A DNA stretch of 64,000 bases from Chitinophaga pinensis (GTDB lineage Bacteria > Bacteroidota > Bacteroidia > Flavobacteriales_D > Crocinitomicaceae), in the NCBI GenBank assembly GCA_945902745.1, contig CAMDNE010000002.1, positions 1 to 64,000 of the forward strand, given 5' to 3'. The first letter of the stretch is position 1; the number at the start of each line of letters is the position of its first letter. The notes beneath the pieces are model-generated. The model was not told where the DNA came from. It saw only the letters and a program-made list of their open reading frames with translations, and made no database searches. The position numbers and the translations under genes were made by a program. Positions 18,636-28,219 of this stretch are shown in pieces.

Positions 18636-19100
18636 ATGAGTATGAAAAAAATCAATTTTGTCATCGTCCTTTTGTTATTCAATTTTTCAAATCTGTTTGG
18701 GCAATCCGAGTTGGATAAATTCATCGACAATTGGCATTTATCGGCTTCCAATGCTAATTATGAAACCTATTTTGGTGCAATGGATGAATCGTTTATCTTT
18801 CTTGGAACAGCACCTGAAGAACGTTGGACAAAAGACCAATTTTCATCCTTTTCAAAACCCTATTTTGACAAAGGAAAAGCGTGGGATTTCAAAGCAAGTA
18901 ATCGCCAATGGAACTATTCTAAAAATGGTAAAATGGCTTGGTTTGATGAAGATCTTTCTACTTGGATGCGCGGTTGCAGAGGAAGTGGAATCGTTGTCAA
19001 GAAAAAAGGGGAATGGAAACTTGTTTACTATAACCTAACAGTGCTCATCGAAAACGAAAAGATGAAAGAGTTCATTGAATTAAGAGATAAAAAAAAGTGA
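18636..19100 (+). CDS. secreted SnoaL/NTF2-like (DUF4440-type) protein
   Basis: Signal peptide; WHLSASNANYETYFGAMDESFIFLGTAPEERWTKDQF...GEWKLVYYNLTVLIENEK. Confidence 0.7.
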   Translation: MSMKKINFVIVLLLFNFSNLFGQSELDKFIDNWHLSASNANYETYFGAMDESFIFLGTAPEERWTKDQFSSFSKPYFDKGKAWDFKASNRQWNYSKNGKMAWFDEDLSTWMRGCRGSGIVVKKKGEWKLVYYNLTVLIENEKMKEFIELRDKKK

Positions 19101-19160
19101 TGAGTGATGAGTTATGAGTGTTTGTCACTCCTAATTCATCACTCCTTAATTCATCACTCT

Positions 19161-19817
19161 TTAAGAGTTTCCTTTCGCGTGATCTGCAAGAAATTGTTGC
19201 AAACCTAAATCTGTTAATGGATGCTTTGCTAATGCTTTAATTGCACTTAATGGTCCTGTCATAACATCAGATCCTATTTCGGCACAATTGATTATATGCA
19301 TTGGGTGACGGATAGACGCTGCTAAAATTTGTGTATTAAAAGCATAATTATCATAAATCAATCTGATTTGAGCGATTAGATCTAAACCATTTGTAGAAAT
19401 ATCATCTAATCGTCCTAAAAATGGTGAAATATATGTCGCTCCAGCTTTTGCCGCTAGTAAGGCTTGCCCTGCAGAAAATACCAACGTACAATTTGTTTCA
19501 ATTCCTTTTTCAGAGAAATATTTAATTGCTTTTATTCCTTCTGGTATCATTGGGATTTTTACAACAATATTTTTATGTAAAGAAGCTAAATGCTCACCTT
19601 CCAAAACCATTCCTGCATAATCTGTAGAAATCACTTCAGCACTCACAGGCCCATCAACAATATTGCAAATGGCAACATAATGATCTAAAATATTTTGCTT
19701 TCCAGTGATTCCTTCTTTTGCCATCAATGATGGGTTAGTAGTAACACCATCTAATATCCCAAGGTCATTTGCTTCTTGGATTTCTTTTAAATTCGCTGTA
19801 TCAATGAAGAATTTCAT
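19161..19817 (-). CDS. fsa: transaldolase / fructose-6-phosphate aldolase family
   Basis: [63 protein letters not shown]. Confidence 0.93.
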   Translation of the reverse strand: MKFFIDTANLKEIQEANDLGILDGVTTNPSLMAKEGITGKQNILDHYVAICNIVDGPVSAEVISTDYAGMVLEGEHLASLHKNIVVKIPMIPEGIKAIKYFSEKGIETNCTLVFSAGQALLAAKAGATYISPFLGRLDDISTNGLDLIAQIRLIYDNYAFNTQILAASIRHPMHIINCAEIGSDVMTGPLSAIKALAKHPLTDLGLQQFLADHAKGNS

Positions 19818-19960
19818 AAACTTTTTTTTTGTAAAAATAAGAGAATGAAACGGTTTAGTAGAGGTTGAATGGGATAGAGTTTTAACGAATTATCCACAAT
19901 TAATTCAAACTAAGGAATAATTTACTCGATTCTTTTTTTTAAGAATTAGAAAAAAAAAGA

Positions 19961-20058
19961 GGGGTAAGCTACTTATATCGCACCGCTACAACCTCTTACC
20001 TTTGCTACGTTCCCGTCCTGGAGGAGTCAGAGGGAGCTGGTCGTACAAGACTTACCCC
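19961..20058 (-). ncRNA. ffs: bacterial small SRP RNA
   Basis: Minus strand contains CCTCCAGGACGGGAACGTAGCAAAGGTAAGAGG (SRP apical domain); termini ggggtaag/cttacccc pair; minus-strand T9 tract directly after. Confidence 0.88.
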
Positions 20059-20063
20059 AGCTG

Positions 20064-20071
20064 CAAAGGTA
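20064..20071 (-). promoter_or_regulatory. -7 box TACCTTTG for SRP RNA
   Basis: + strand caaaggta, about 5 nt upstream of the inferred SRP RNA 5' end. Confidence 0.5.
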
Positions 20072-20180
20072 ATGAGAATTCTGAATTTGATGAGTACTTT
20101 CAAAGAAAAATAAACTTTTAAGCATAAAAAAAACGACCCGGAATAGTGAATCGTTTTATCTATATTGTTAATGCTTTGAC

Positions 20181-20528
20181 TTATAAGTGCATAAAATCCT
20201 TTTTTGCTAATAATTCGTCTTCAGATTCTCTGTAGTCCGGATCGTCAATACAACAATCAACTGGACAAACAGCAGCACATTGAGGTTCATCATGAAAGCC
20301 TACACATTCCGTACATTTGTCGTGAGCGATAAAATAAACGTCCATGTGCAAAGGCTCAAAACTTTTATCAGCAGCAATTTCTTCACCATTCAAAGTCGTT
20401 ATCATTCCTTTCAACGTTGTTCCATCTGAATATTTCCATTCTGCACCGCCTTCATATATCGCATTGTTAGGACATTCTGGTTCGCATGCTCCACAATTTA
20501 TACATTCGTCTGTTATTATAATTGCCAT
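20181..20528 (-). CDS. 4Fe-4S dicluster ferredoxin
   Basis: CINCGACEPECP and CTECVGFHDEPQCAAVCPVDC. Confidence 0.95.
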   Translation of the reverse strand: MAIIITDECINCGACEPECPNNAIYEGGAEWKYSDGTTLKGMITTLNGEEIAADKSFEPLHMDVYFIAHDKCTECVGFHDEPQCAAVCPVDCCIDDPDYRESEDELLAKKDFMHL

Positions 20529-20631
20529 TATTTTTTCTTTTAAAGTGCAAATATAACAACGCTAAACGGATTCTTTTGTTCATTTTTTATAAAATTTCAC
20601 TCTAAATCCAACTTTATCGAATGATTGAAAG

Positions 20632-20639
20632 TAATTTTG
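20632..20639 (+). promoter_or_regulatory. -7 box TAATTTTG, 4 nt before a GTG start
   Basis: Exact TAnnTTTG; start codon at 20644. Confidence 0.5.
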
Positions 20640-20643
20640 CAAT

Positions 20644-21687
20644 GTGAAGAGAGAAGAATTAATTACAGGGTTTACACAATTAGGCAGACTAATGGTGTCA
20701 ATTGGGAACGAAGAAAAATGGAATGGATTTACTTCAGGGGTGACAGAGGAGGAATATGATCAACTGATTTTACTCGTTAAAAAGCAATTTCATTTAAACG
20801 GTTGGTTTACAAATGAGAACGTCAATAACTCCTTGAAAGCATTAGGAAGCCAATTAACGGAAGACCAATTGTCAATGTGGTTAGAAAGATATTCATTCAC
20901 TGCTCACTCAAAGAATGTTGCAATAATAATGGCGGGAAATATTCCTCTTGTTGGATTTCATGATTTCCTATGTGTCTTAATGTCTGGAAATACAGCTATT
21001 TGTAAATTGAGTTCTGATGACAAAACTTTATTACCTGCTTTAGGTTCCATTCTTATTCAATTCTTACCTGAATTAAAAGATAGAATCGTTTTCACAACTG
21101 GTAGAATTGCGCATATGGATGCTGTTATAGCAACAGGAAGTAATAATACGTTACTTTATTTCGAACAATATTTCGGGAAATACCCGCATATTTTCAGGAA
21201 AAATAAAACTTCTTTGGCTGTAATTTCAGGGAATGAAACAAGCGAAGATTTTGATGCACTTGGAAATGACATTTTTAATTATTTTGGTTTGGGCTGCAGA
21301 AATGTCTCGCATTTACTTTTTCCTAAGGATTTTAATTTGAACCGATTTTTTGAGGGAATAATTAACCATTCCGAAGTAGCAAACCACAATAAATATGCGA
21401 ATAACTACGATTACAATAAAGCAATTTATTTAATGAATAATATACCAATGCTGGACAATAATTTTGTTCTTTTAATGGAATCTAAAGAATTATTTAGCCC
21501 GTTATCAATTATTCATTACCAATATTATTCAAACCAAGAAGAATTAGAAACCTATCTTGAATTGCAAAAAGAAAATCTTCAAGCAATTGTTGGAGCAAAT
21601 TACATTCCTTTTGGTCAAGCGCAATGCCCTGGTTTGAATGATTATGCTGATGGAATTGATACAATGACTTTTTTGAATAATATATAA
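20644..21687 (+). CDS. LuxC-like acyl-CoA reductase
   Basis: AGNIPLVGFHDFLCVLMSGNTAICKLSSDDK...FNYFGLGCRNVSHLLFP; GTG start. Confidence 0.88.
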   Translation: MKREELITGFTQLGRLMVSIGNEEKWNGFTSGVTEEEYDQLILLVKKQFHLNGWFTNENVNNSLKALGSQLTEDQLSMWLERYSFTAHSKNVAIIMAGNIPLVGFHDFLCVLMSGNTAICKLSSDDKTLLPALGSILIQFLPELKDRIVFTTGRIAHMDAVIATGSNNTLLYFEQYFGKYPHIFRKNKTSLAVISGNETSEDFDALGNDIFNYFGLGCRNVSHLLFPKDFNLNRFFEGIINHSEVANHNKYANNYDYNKAIYLMNNIPMLDNNFVLLMESKELFSPLSIIHYQYYSNQEELETYLELQKENLQAIVGANYIPFGQAQCPGLNDYADGIDTMTFLNNI

Positions 21688-21694
21688 TTACTTT

Positions 21695-22561
21695 CTAGAC
21701 CTTAAAAGGGTATGTCTCAATCACTTCCGAACCAGCTTTAAGTTTAAGTGTGTATTTTCCTGAATTCCAATTTTTTACACCAATATTAAACGTGTAATCT
21801 GATGTTCCTTTAGGAATTTCAAATGCTTGATCTGATTTAAATTTCAATTTTCCATTTTCATCATATACTTCTTGGTGAATCCATTTGGAATCTGGAACAT
21901 CAAAACTCACAAATCCTTTTAGTTGAATTGGCTTTTGATCTATAAATCCAAGATTGTTAACGGTTGTGGCCATGTCCATAGAATAATTGACTTCTTCTTG
22001 GCCTGTTAGTTTGCATAAAAAAGAACGAATTTCTCTCAAGCTTTTCGCTTCCATTGAAATGTTCGACACAGGCGAATTGTCACTGATTGCCCAAACAATA
22101 TCTTGTTGAGAGGAAGGAAGTGTTTTGTTTTTTAAAAAGACAAATAGCGAGTCAAACTTTGGATTTTTATTTGCACCCATCGTAAAAAAACGACCTTCCG
22201 AAGGACATTGGTCAGAATGTTCACTGCAATACGCATTGACACTTTCAGTTTTGTTACTAGAAGGTGAAAGCGAAATCATTTGCTGTTCGACAGTAATTAA
22301 TGTTTGCTCCCCTGAATCACTTGGATAAAAAAGTGTTCCTGGTGGAATTATCAATTGAAAAGGTCGAACAGTGTTGTTTTGTAATTGAAGTTTGACACTT
22401 TTTCCATTAAAGCTTCCTGTACTTGCAGAATTGCATTTGATATAACCTTTCTGAATGGCTTCATTCAAAGAGATTTTAATTTCATTGGTGCTTGAGGTAA
22501 AAGATACAATCAAGCCGATTCCACTAAATAGGAATACGAAAAAATGGAGAGACTTTTTCAT
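21695..22561 (-). CDS. hypothetical secreted protein
   Basis: Signal peptide; no family recognised. Confidence 0.6.
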   Translation of the reverse strand: MKKSLHFFVFLFSGIGLIVSFTSSTNEIKISLNEAIQKGYIKCNSASTGSFNGKSVKLQLQNNTVRPFQLIIPPGTLFYPSDSGEQTLITVEQQMISLSPSSNKTESVNAYCSEHSDQCPSEGRFFTMGANKNPKFDSLFVFLKNKTLPSSQQDIVWAISDNSPVSNISMEAKSLREIRSFLCKLTGQEEVNYSMDMATTVNNLGFIDQKPIQLKGFVSFDVPDSKWIHQEVYDENGKLKFKSDQAFEIPKGTSDYTFNIGVKNWNSGKYTLKLKAGSEVIETYPFKV

Positions 22562-22876
22562 GTTGGAGAGTTTGTCTTTATAAGTTGTCCTGTTTTAATC
22601 GGTTACAAATAGTTTGTAAACATTGATTTAACAATAGGTTAACATTGAGGACTGGTATAATATTGCTATGCAAGCAGTATAATTTAAAATTCAATCACTT
22701 CAATCAATGATTTCTACACAAAGTGAGATTTCATCCTAAACTATCCAATCTTTTAATAGGTTTGAATGAACCAACAAAAGGAATAGATGTATTTAAAAAT
22801 GTCCGACATCTTAGCTAAATGTTTGACATATTAAAATACGAAACTGAACTAGTATTAATTTTTTAAACTTACTCTT

Positions 22877-23746
22877 ATGATTGTTATTTTAAGTATTATC
22901 GCATTGGTTGCAGCTGTTTCATTTTACGATCATTTTGGATCAAGAAGCTGGCAACAAGTTACATCATCGGTTAGAAATAACGCTGTGTTCGAAAAACGAA
23001 ACAAAGATTATGGTGCCTTTGTCATTCGAAGAGATTATGACAAAACTTTGATGATTATTATGATTTCTTTCGTTTTTAGTACAGGATTAATCTTCGCAGG
23101 ATATTTAGGATTTAAAAATGACCCGAAACCTATTGCTTTCAATCCTCCAGTTGTGGTTGATATAGAACCAAAAGATGAAATCCTAACAAAAGATGAACCT
23201 GTTAAAGATGTGAAAGTTGAAAAGGTGATCGAAGAATCTCATGAAGCGACATTGGAATTCAAAATCCCTGAAGCAACGGATGAGGAGATCAAAGAAAAAC
23301 TTCGGATTCAAGATGAATTAGAAAAGTCTAAAGCTGCAGCACTTGAGGCAGAGAAAAAAGGTAAAGGAACATTTATCCCCGTTACAGGCAATAAAAAAGA
23401 TACAACTGACATTGAAAAACCGAAAGGTCCAGCAGATTGGGTAGATGTTGAAGCTGAATACCCAGGTGGTTTTCCTGCAATGATGAAATTTATTCAAGAT
23501 AAATTTAGAGTTCCTGCTATTGCATATGATATCAATGCTTCAGGAAAGGTTTTCTTAAAGTTTGTGGTAGGAGAGGATGGAAGCATCAGTTCTATAAAGG
23601 TACAAAGAGGTATTCCTAATTGTCCAGAATGTGATAAAGAAGCAATTCGAGTATTGAAAATGATGCCTAATTGGAAGCCAGGTAAAATAAAAGGGAAAGC
23701 TGTTAGTTCATATTTCAATCTACCTATAAATATTGATTTACAATAA
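22877..23746 (+). CDS. TonB family energy transducer
   Basis: N-terminal TM and C-terminal AEYPGGFPAMMKFIQDKFRVP...GKVFLKFVVGEDGSISSIKVQRGIP. Confidence 0.9.
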   Translation: MIVILSIIALVAAVSFYDHFGSRSWQQVTSSVRNNAVFEKRNKDYGAFVIRRDYDKTLMIIMISFVFSTGLIFAGYLGFKNDPKPIAFNPPVVVDIEPKDEILTKDEPVKDVKVEKVIEESHEATLEFKIPEATDEEIKEKLRIQDELEKSKAAALEAEKKGKGTFIPVTGNKKDTTDIEKPKGPADWVDVEAEYPGGFPAMMKFIQDKFRVPAIAYDINASGKVFLKFVVGEDGSISSIKVQRGIPNCPECDKEAIRVLKMMPNWKPGKIKGKAVSSYFNLPINIDLQ

Positions 23747-23791
23747 CTTAAGACGTTTATAATAACGAATGCGTCACAGCAAATAAAACAC

Positions 23792-23825
23792 TGTCAACTT
23801 TACCGTTAAATCGGTGAAGTTGACA
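23792..23825 (+). other. strong intergenic hairpin without T-tract
   Basis: tgtcaactttaccg-ttaaat-cggtgaagttgaca; 14-bp stem with one G-U. Confidence 0.7.
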
Positions 23826-23896
23826 TAATAAAAAGAATCAGTTACATGTTAATAAAAACGTAACAAGTTTATCTTTTTCATTTGAAAGTTTTTTGT

Positions 23897-23904
23897 TATG
23901 TTTG
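23897..23904 (+). promoter_or_regulatory. -7 box TATGTTTG upstream of exbB
   Basis: Exact TAnnTTTG 43 nt before the start at 23947. Confidence 0.5.
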
Positions 23905-23946
23905 GCGCTTAAATCGAAATCTAAAGAATAATAAAAATTTAAAATT

Positions 23947-24753
23947 ATGAGCAAAAATCAAAAGACAGCAGGTGGTTTTTCATCTTTAATGGCATCAATT
24001 GCAATTGTAATTTCTCTTGTTATGGGTGTGTTAATTTACAAGTTTATTTTTGGTGACCCAGGAAACTTTGTTGACAATGACCCAGCAGCAGAACCGTTAG
24101 AAGGGAATCTATTAGGAGTTATTTACAAAGGAGGATTTATCGTTCCTATCCTTGTTGCAATCAATATTATCATTATTATCTTCTCAATTGAGCGTTTCAT
24201 TACCTTAGCAAAAGCGAAAGGAAAAGGAAGTGTAGTAAATTTCGTTGCGAAAGTAAAAGGATTATTAGAAGCGAAAGAAATTTCTACTGCAATCGAAGAA
24301 TGTGATGCACAAAGAGGTTCTTTAGCAAACGTTGTACGTGCAGGTTTAGAAAAATACAACCACGTTGTAGCTGATACATCAATGGATAAAGAGCAAAAAG
24401 TAGAATCTTTGAAAAAAGAATTAGAAGAAGCTACTTCATTGGAATTGCCAATGCTTTCTAAAAACTTAGTTGTTTTATCAACATGTGCATCTATTGCTAC
24501 CTTGATTGGTTTGATCGGAACAGTACTTGGGATGATTCGTTCGTTTGCTGCAATGAGCCACGGTTCGCCCGACACTGCTGCACTTGCAACTGGTATCTCT
24601 GAAGCCTTGATCAACACGTTCTTAGGAATTGCTGGTTCTACTATCGCGATTATCATGTATAACTTCTTCTCAACTAAAATTGACTCTATGACATATAGTA
24701 TCGATGAGGCTAGTTTTACAATCGTTCAAGATTTTACAGCATCAAATAAATAA
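23947..24753 (+). CDS. MotA/TolQ/ExbB proton channel family protein
   Basis: IATLIGLIGTVLGMIRSFAAMS...ISEALINTFLGIAGSTIAIIMYNFF. Confidence 0.95.
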   Translation: MSKNQKTAGGFSSLMASIAIVISLVMGVLIYKFIFGDPGNFVDNDPAAEPLEGNLLGVIYKGGFIVPILVAINIIIIIFSIERFITLAKAKGKGSVVNFVAKVKGLLEAKEISTAIEECDAQRGSLANVVRAGLEKYNHVVADTSMDKEQKVESLKKELEEATSLELPMLSKNLVVLSTCASIATLIGLIGTVLGMIRSFAAMSHGSPDTAALATGISEALINTFLGIAGSTIAIIMYNFFSTKIDSMTYSIDEASFTIVQDFTASNK

Positions 24754-24781
24754 TTTAAGCTCAAATTAATAATTAAGCGAA

Positions 24782-25444
24782 ATGCCTAAAATTAAAATAC
24801 CTAAAAGTTCACCGTCGATAGACATGACTCCAATGGTTGACTTGGCTTTCTTGCTTGTTACTTTCTTTATGCTTTCTGCTTCATTTCGTTCTTCTGAACC
24901 TGTTGAAGTTGATGTACCAACTAGTATAAGTGATAAAATTATACCAGAGAATGTACTTTTAGTATCTATTGACAAAGGTGGACGTGTTTTCTTTAACATG
25001 TCTGATCCTGAAGCAAGAAGAGAATTGGTAACAAACATGATGACTAAATATAAAATTAATTTGACTCAAGAGCAAGTTGATAAATTTAGTTACATGACAA
25101 CTTTTGGTTGTACGATGCAAGAATTACCACAATACCTTGACATGGAAGCGGAAAAAAGAAAAAGTGTCAACACAAAGGGTATTCCATTAGACTCTCTGAA
25201 CAATCAATTGAAAGATTGGATTTTCTATGGAAATATTGCTGCTTTGAATACTGGAAAGACAAATTATGAAGAAGCTAAACTAAATGGTGAAGCTCCTGAA
25301 ATGAATGACTTTAAACCTAAATTTATTTTACGTGTGGATGGCAAAGCAGTCTATGTTCATGCTCAGAATGTAATTAATGTATTCAGAGATTTGGAATTGA
25401 ACAACTTGAATTTTGTTACCTCAATGGAAATGGCTCCATTATAA
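24782..25444 (+). CDS. ExbD/TolR family protein
   Basis: SIDMTPMVDLAFLLVTFFMLSASF. Confidence 0.93.
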   Translation: MPKIKIPKSSPSIDMTPMVDLAFLLVTFFMLSASFRSSEPVEVDVPTSISDKIIPENVLLVSIDKGGRVFFNMSDPEARRELVTNMMTKYKINLTQEQVDKFSYMTTFGCTMQELPQYLDMEAEKRKSVNTKGIPLDSLNNQLKDWIFYGNIAALNTGKTNYEEAKLNGEAPEMNDFKPKFILRVDGKAVYVHAQNVINVFRDLELNNLNFVTSMEMAPL

Positions 25445-25455
25445 AAAATTGAATT

Positions 25456-26091
25456 ATGGCAGAAATGGGCGAAGGTGGCGGCGGAGGCGGTCACGACAAA
25501 GGTAAAAAAAGAGCGAAAAAAAGTTCAACGAGAGTAGATATGACACCAATGGTGGATTTGGCATTCTTATTGCTTACGTTTTTTGTCCTTACTTCAACGT
25601 TTAGCAAACCGAAAGTAATGAGCATGGTGTATCCTGCAAAACCGGATCCAAATGATAAAACAGAGGCACCAAAAATTAATAATGCGATTACGTTTTTAGT
25701 TACAGAAGATAAACTTTTTTATTACACTGGTCAATATTATTCAGTACCAACAGGAGACAAGCCAGCAACAGTTTTAGAAGAGACTAACTTCGGACCAAAA
25801 GGCGTAAGAAAATTATTAGCTGATTTAAATAAGTCGGTGCTAAGAGGGAAAGAAGGATTGGATAAGCAACTGGAAAATAAAGAAATACAAGACAGTACTT
25901 ATTTAAGAAAGTTAATTGATTTAAAGAAGGACAGAGAAGCTTTGAAGGTCTTGATCAAAACCGATGACAAAGCAACTTGTAAGAACTTTATTGACTTGGT
26001 TGACGAACTAAAAATTGCTGAAATTGGTGTGATTGCACCAGTTGATATTTTGGCAAGCGAATTGGAGTTGTTGAAATCTAAAATTAAGTAA
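25456..26091 (+). CDS. ExbD/TolR family protein
   Basis: RVDMTPMVDLAFLLLTFFVLTSTF. Confidence 0.93.
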   Translation: MAEMGEGGGGGGHDKGKKRAKKSSTRVDMTPMVDLAFLLLTFFVLTSTFSKPKVMSMVYPAKPDPNDKTEAPKINNAITFLVTEDKLFYYTGQYYSVPTGDKPATVLEETNFGPKGVRKLLADLNKSVLRGKEGLDKQLENKEIQDSTYLRKLIDLKKDREALKVLIKTDDKATCKNFIDLVDELKIAEIGVIAPVDILASELELLKSKIK

Positions 26092-26092
26092 C

Positions 26093-26941
26093 ATGCTAGT
26101 AATTATCAGTATTATCGCAATTGTTGCAACCGTTACGTTGTATGATTATTTCGCAGCGGGAAAATGGCAACAAGTAACTTCTGTTTCAAGAAACAGTTTA
26201 GTTTTTGAAAATCGTAATCAAGAATATGGTGCGTATGCATTAAGAAAAGCTTACGATAGAAATTTGATGTGGATTATGTTTGGACTATTCATGACAATTG
26301 CTATTGCATATGGTTCTTATATGATTTATAAAAGTATTCCTGAAGCAGTAATTCCACCACCACCTGTTGATACATCGCAATTTGTGGTTCCTGCTCCACC
26401 AGAGGAGGATGTTCCACCACCACCAAAGGAAGAATTACCACCGCCAATGGAAAAAACAGTTGCCTTTATTGCGCCAGTTGTTGTGGATATTGAGGTAGAT
26501 GAGGAAGTTGTGATTGTAGATCCAGACGTAAAAGTAAGTACTGTTACAAATAACGTTGAAGAAGAAAACTGGTCTCCACCTGTTGTTGGCGAAGTAAAAG
26601 TTACTGAAACAAAAGCACCTGAAGTTTATACGTTCGTTGATGAAGAAGCAGAATTTGCAGGTGGTTTCCCAGCAATGATGGCTTATATTCAAAAACATAT
26701 TGTTTATCCAGAAGTTGCGAAAGAAGCGAATATTCAAGGTAAATGTTATTTAAAATTTGCTGTATCAAGTGATGGTTCTATTAGTAGCGTGCAAGTTGTA
26801 CGTGGAATTCCAGGATGCCCTGAATGTGATAAAGCAGCGATGAAAGTTGTGAAATCAATGCCAAATTGGAAGGCGGGTAAGATTAATGGTAAAAGCGTTT
26901 CTTCTTGGTTCCAAATGCCGATTAACTTTACACTAGAATAA
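26093..26941 (+). CDS. TonB family energy transducer
   Basis: N-terminal TM, Pro-rich PPPPVD/PPPPKEELPPP, C-terminal AEFAGGFPAMMAYIQKHIVYPEVAKEANIQGK. Confidence 0.95.
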   Translation: MLVIISIIAIVATVTLYDYFAAGKWQQVTSVSRNSLVFENRNQEYGAYALRKAYDRNLMWIMFGLFMTIAIAYGSYMIYKSIPEAVIPPPPVDTSQFVVPAPPEEDVPPPPKEELPPPMEKTVAFIAPVVVDIEVDEEVVIVDPDVKVSTVTNNVEEENWSPPVVGEVKVTETKAPEVYTFVDEEAEFAGGFPAMMAYIQKHIVYPEVAKEANIQGKCYLKFAVSSDGSISSVQVVRGIPGCPECDKAAMKVVKSMPNWKAGKINGKSVSSWFQMPINFTLE

Positions 26942-26958
26942 AATAATTAAATTCACTA

Positions 26959-26994
26959 ATCCCCGATTGATAGTTTCTTTCGGGGATTTTTTTT
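26959..26994 (+). terminator. terminator-like hairpin after tonB
   Basis: aatccccga...tcggggatttttttt. Confidence 0.8.
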
Positions 26995-26996
26995 AT

Positions 26997-27206
26997 ATGT
27001 ATACAATGGGATTAAATTACGTCACAATGTTTTTAACAGGATTTATCATTGTGGTAAGTTTTGTTATGGCCTACTTTTTAGCTTTTACTGACTTAATGCT
27101 GGAAGATTTGTCCGGCAATAAAAGAACAGCATTTATTTTCGTTTTATTGGCTTATGGCTTGTACCGTTGCTACCGACTCTATTTAATGATTAAAAAAAAA
27201 CAATAA
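26997..27206 (+). CDS. small membrane protein
   Basis: Two hydrophobic segments; start moved from 26967 to 26997 because the upstream codons lie inside the terminator hairpin. Confidence 0.6.
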   Translation: MYTMGLNYVTMFLTGFIIVVSFVMAYFLAFTDLMLEDLSGNKRTAFIFVLLAYGLYRCYRLYLMIKKKQ

Positions 27207-27216
27207 TCCTTTTACG

Positions 27217-28128
27217 ATGAAAAAGCATTTCTATTTTTTAATGAGTTTATTAACGTTGGCGTGTCTTTCAGCTTGTTCTGGATCCACAAGTACTGATACA
27301 CATAGCGCTGGTGAAACAGTTATCTATGTGGAAGAATCGTTCAAACCGTTATTCGAAACCAGTATTGATACGTTTGAAAGTCTATATGCAAAAGCTGATA
27401 TCACGGCAAAATATAATTCGGAAAGTAATGTAATTGATATGTTTTTCAAGAACAAAACAAAAACGATTTGTATTTCACGAGATTTCACAAAAGAAGAAAA
27501 AGCACAATTAAAGAAAAATCAAGTAGAAGTAAGGAGTGATAAAATTGCAGGTGATGCTATTGCTCTAATTGTGAATCCAGAAAATCCGGATACGTTAATG
27601 ACGGTTGAACAATTAAAAAGAATTATTTTAGGAAAAGATACCGTTTGGAATAGTTTAAAAACGAAAATCAACGTTGTTTTTGATCAAGAGAATTCTGCTA
27701 ATTTTCATTATTTAAAAGAATTATGTGCTATTGGAAATCTTCCAATTAATGTTTTTGCAGTTAAATCAAATGAAGAAGTAATTAATTATGTAAAAACACA
27801 TAAAAGTGCTTTAGGAGTGATTGGCGTGAATTGGGTGAGTGATAGAGATGATTTTGATGTATTAGATTTTTTAAATGGAATCAAAGTATTAGCTGTCGCA
27901 AAAACGGAAAAGGACAAATATTTCAAACCATATCAAGGATTTATTTATACAAAAGAATATGTACTTACAAGAGATGTTTGGATGATCAACAAAGCAAAAA
28001 AATCAGGGCTAAATACTGGTTTAGTGTTGTTTATGATTGGCGAAAGTGGACAGTTGTTAATTCAAAAATGTGGATTAGTCCCAGCTAACTCTCCCGTGCG
28101 GTTAATTCAAATGTCGACGGAAGAATAA
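27217..28128 (+). CDS. PstS-like substrate-binding lipoprotein
   Basis: Lipobox SAC; ITAKYNSESNVIDMFFKNKTKTICISRDFTKEE...DAIALIVNPENPDTLMTVEQLKRIILG. Confidence 0.85.
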   Translation: MKKHFYFLMSLLTLACLSACSGSTSTDTHSAGETVIYVEESFKPLFETSIDTFESLYAKADITAKYNSESNVIDMFFKNKTKTICISRDFTKEEKAQLKKNQVEVRSDKIAGDAIALIVNPENPDTLMTVEQLKRIILGKDTVWNSLKTKINVVFDQENSANFHYLKELCAIGNLPINVFAVKSNEEVINYVKTHKSALGVIGVNWVSDRDDFDVLDFLNGIKVLAVAKTEKDKYFKPYQGFIYTKEYVLTRDVWMINKAKKSGLNTGLVLFMIGESGQLLIQKCGLVPANSPVRLIQMSTEE

Positions 28129-28166
28129 TATTCTAATTAACATTTCATTTTTTAAAGATGAAACTT

Positions 28167-28174
28167 TACTTTTG
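28167..28174 (+). promoter_or_regulatory. -7 box TACTTTTG upstream of the TPR gene
   Basis: Exact TAnnTTTG 45 nt before ATG 28220. Confidence 0.45.
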
Positions 28175-28219
28175 GCAAGACAATTGCTACCACACAAAAA
28201 AGAAAACAAAATAAGGATT

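Noticed and set aside
24123-24656. Minus-strand 177-aa ORF
   Set aside because: Fully antisense to the unmistakable ExbB gene.
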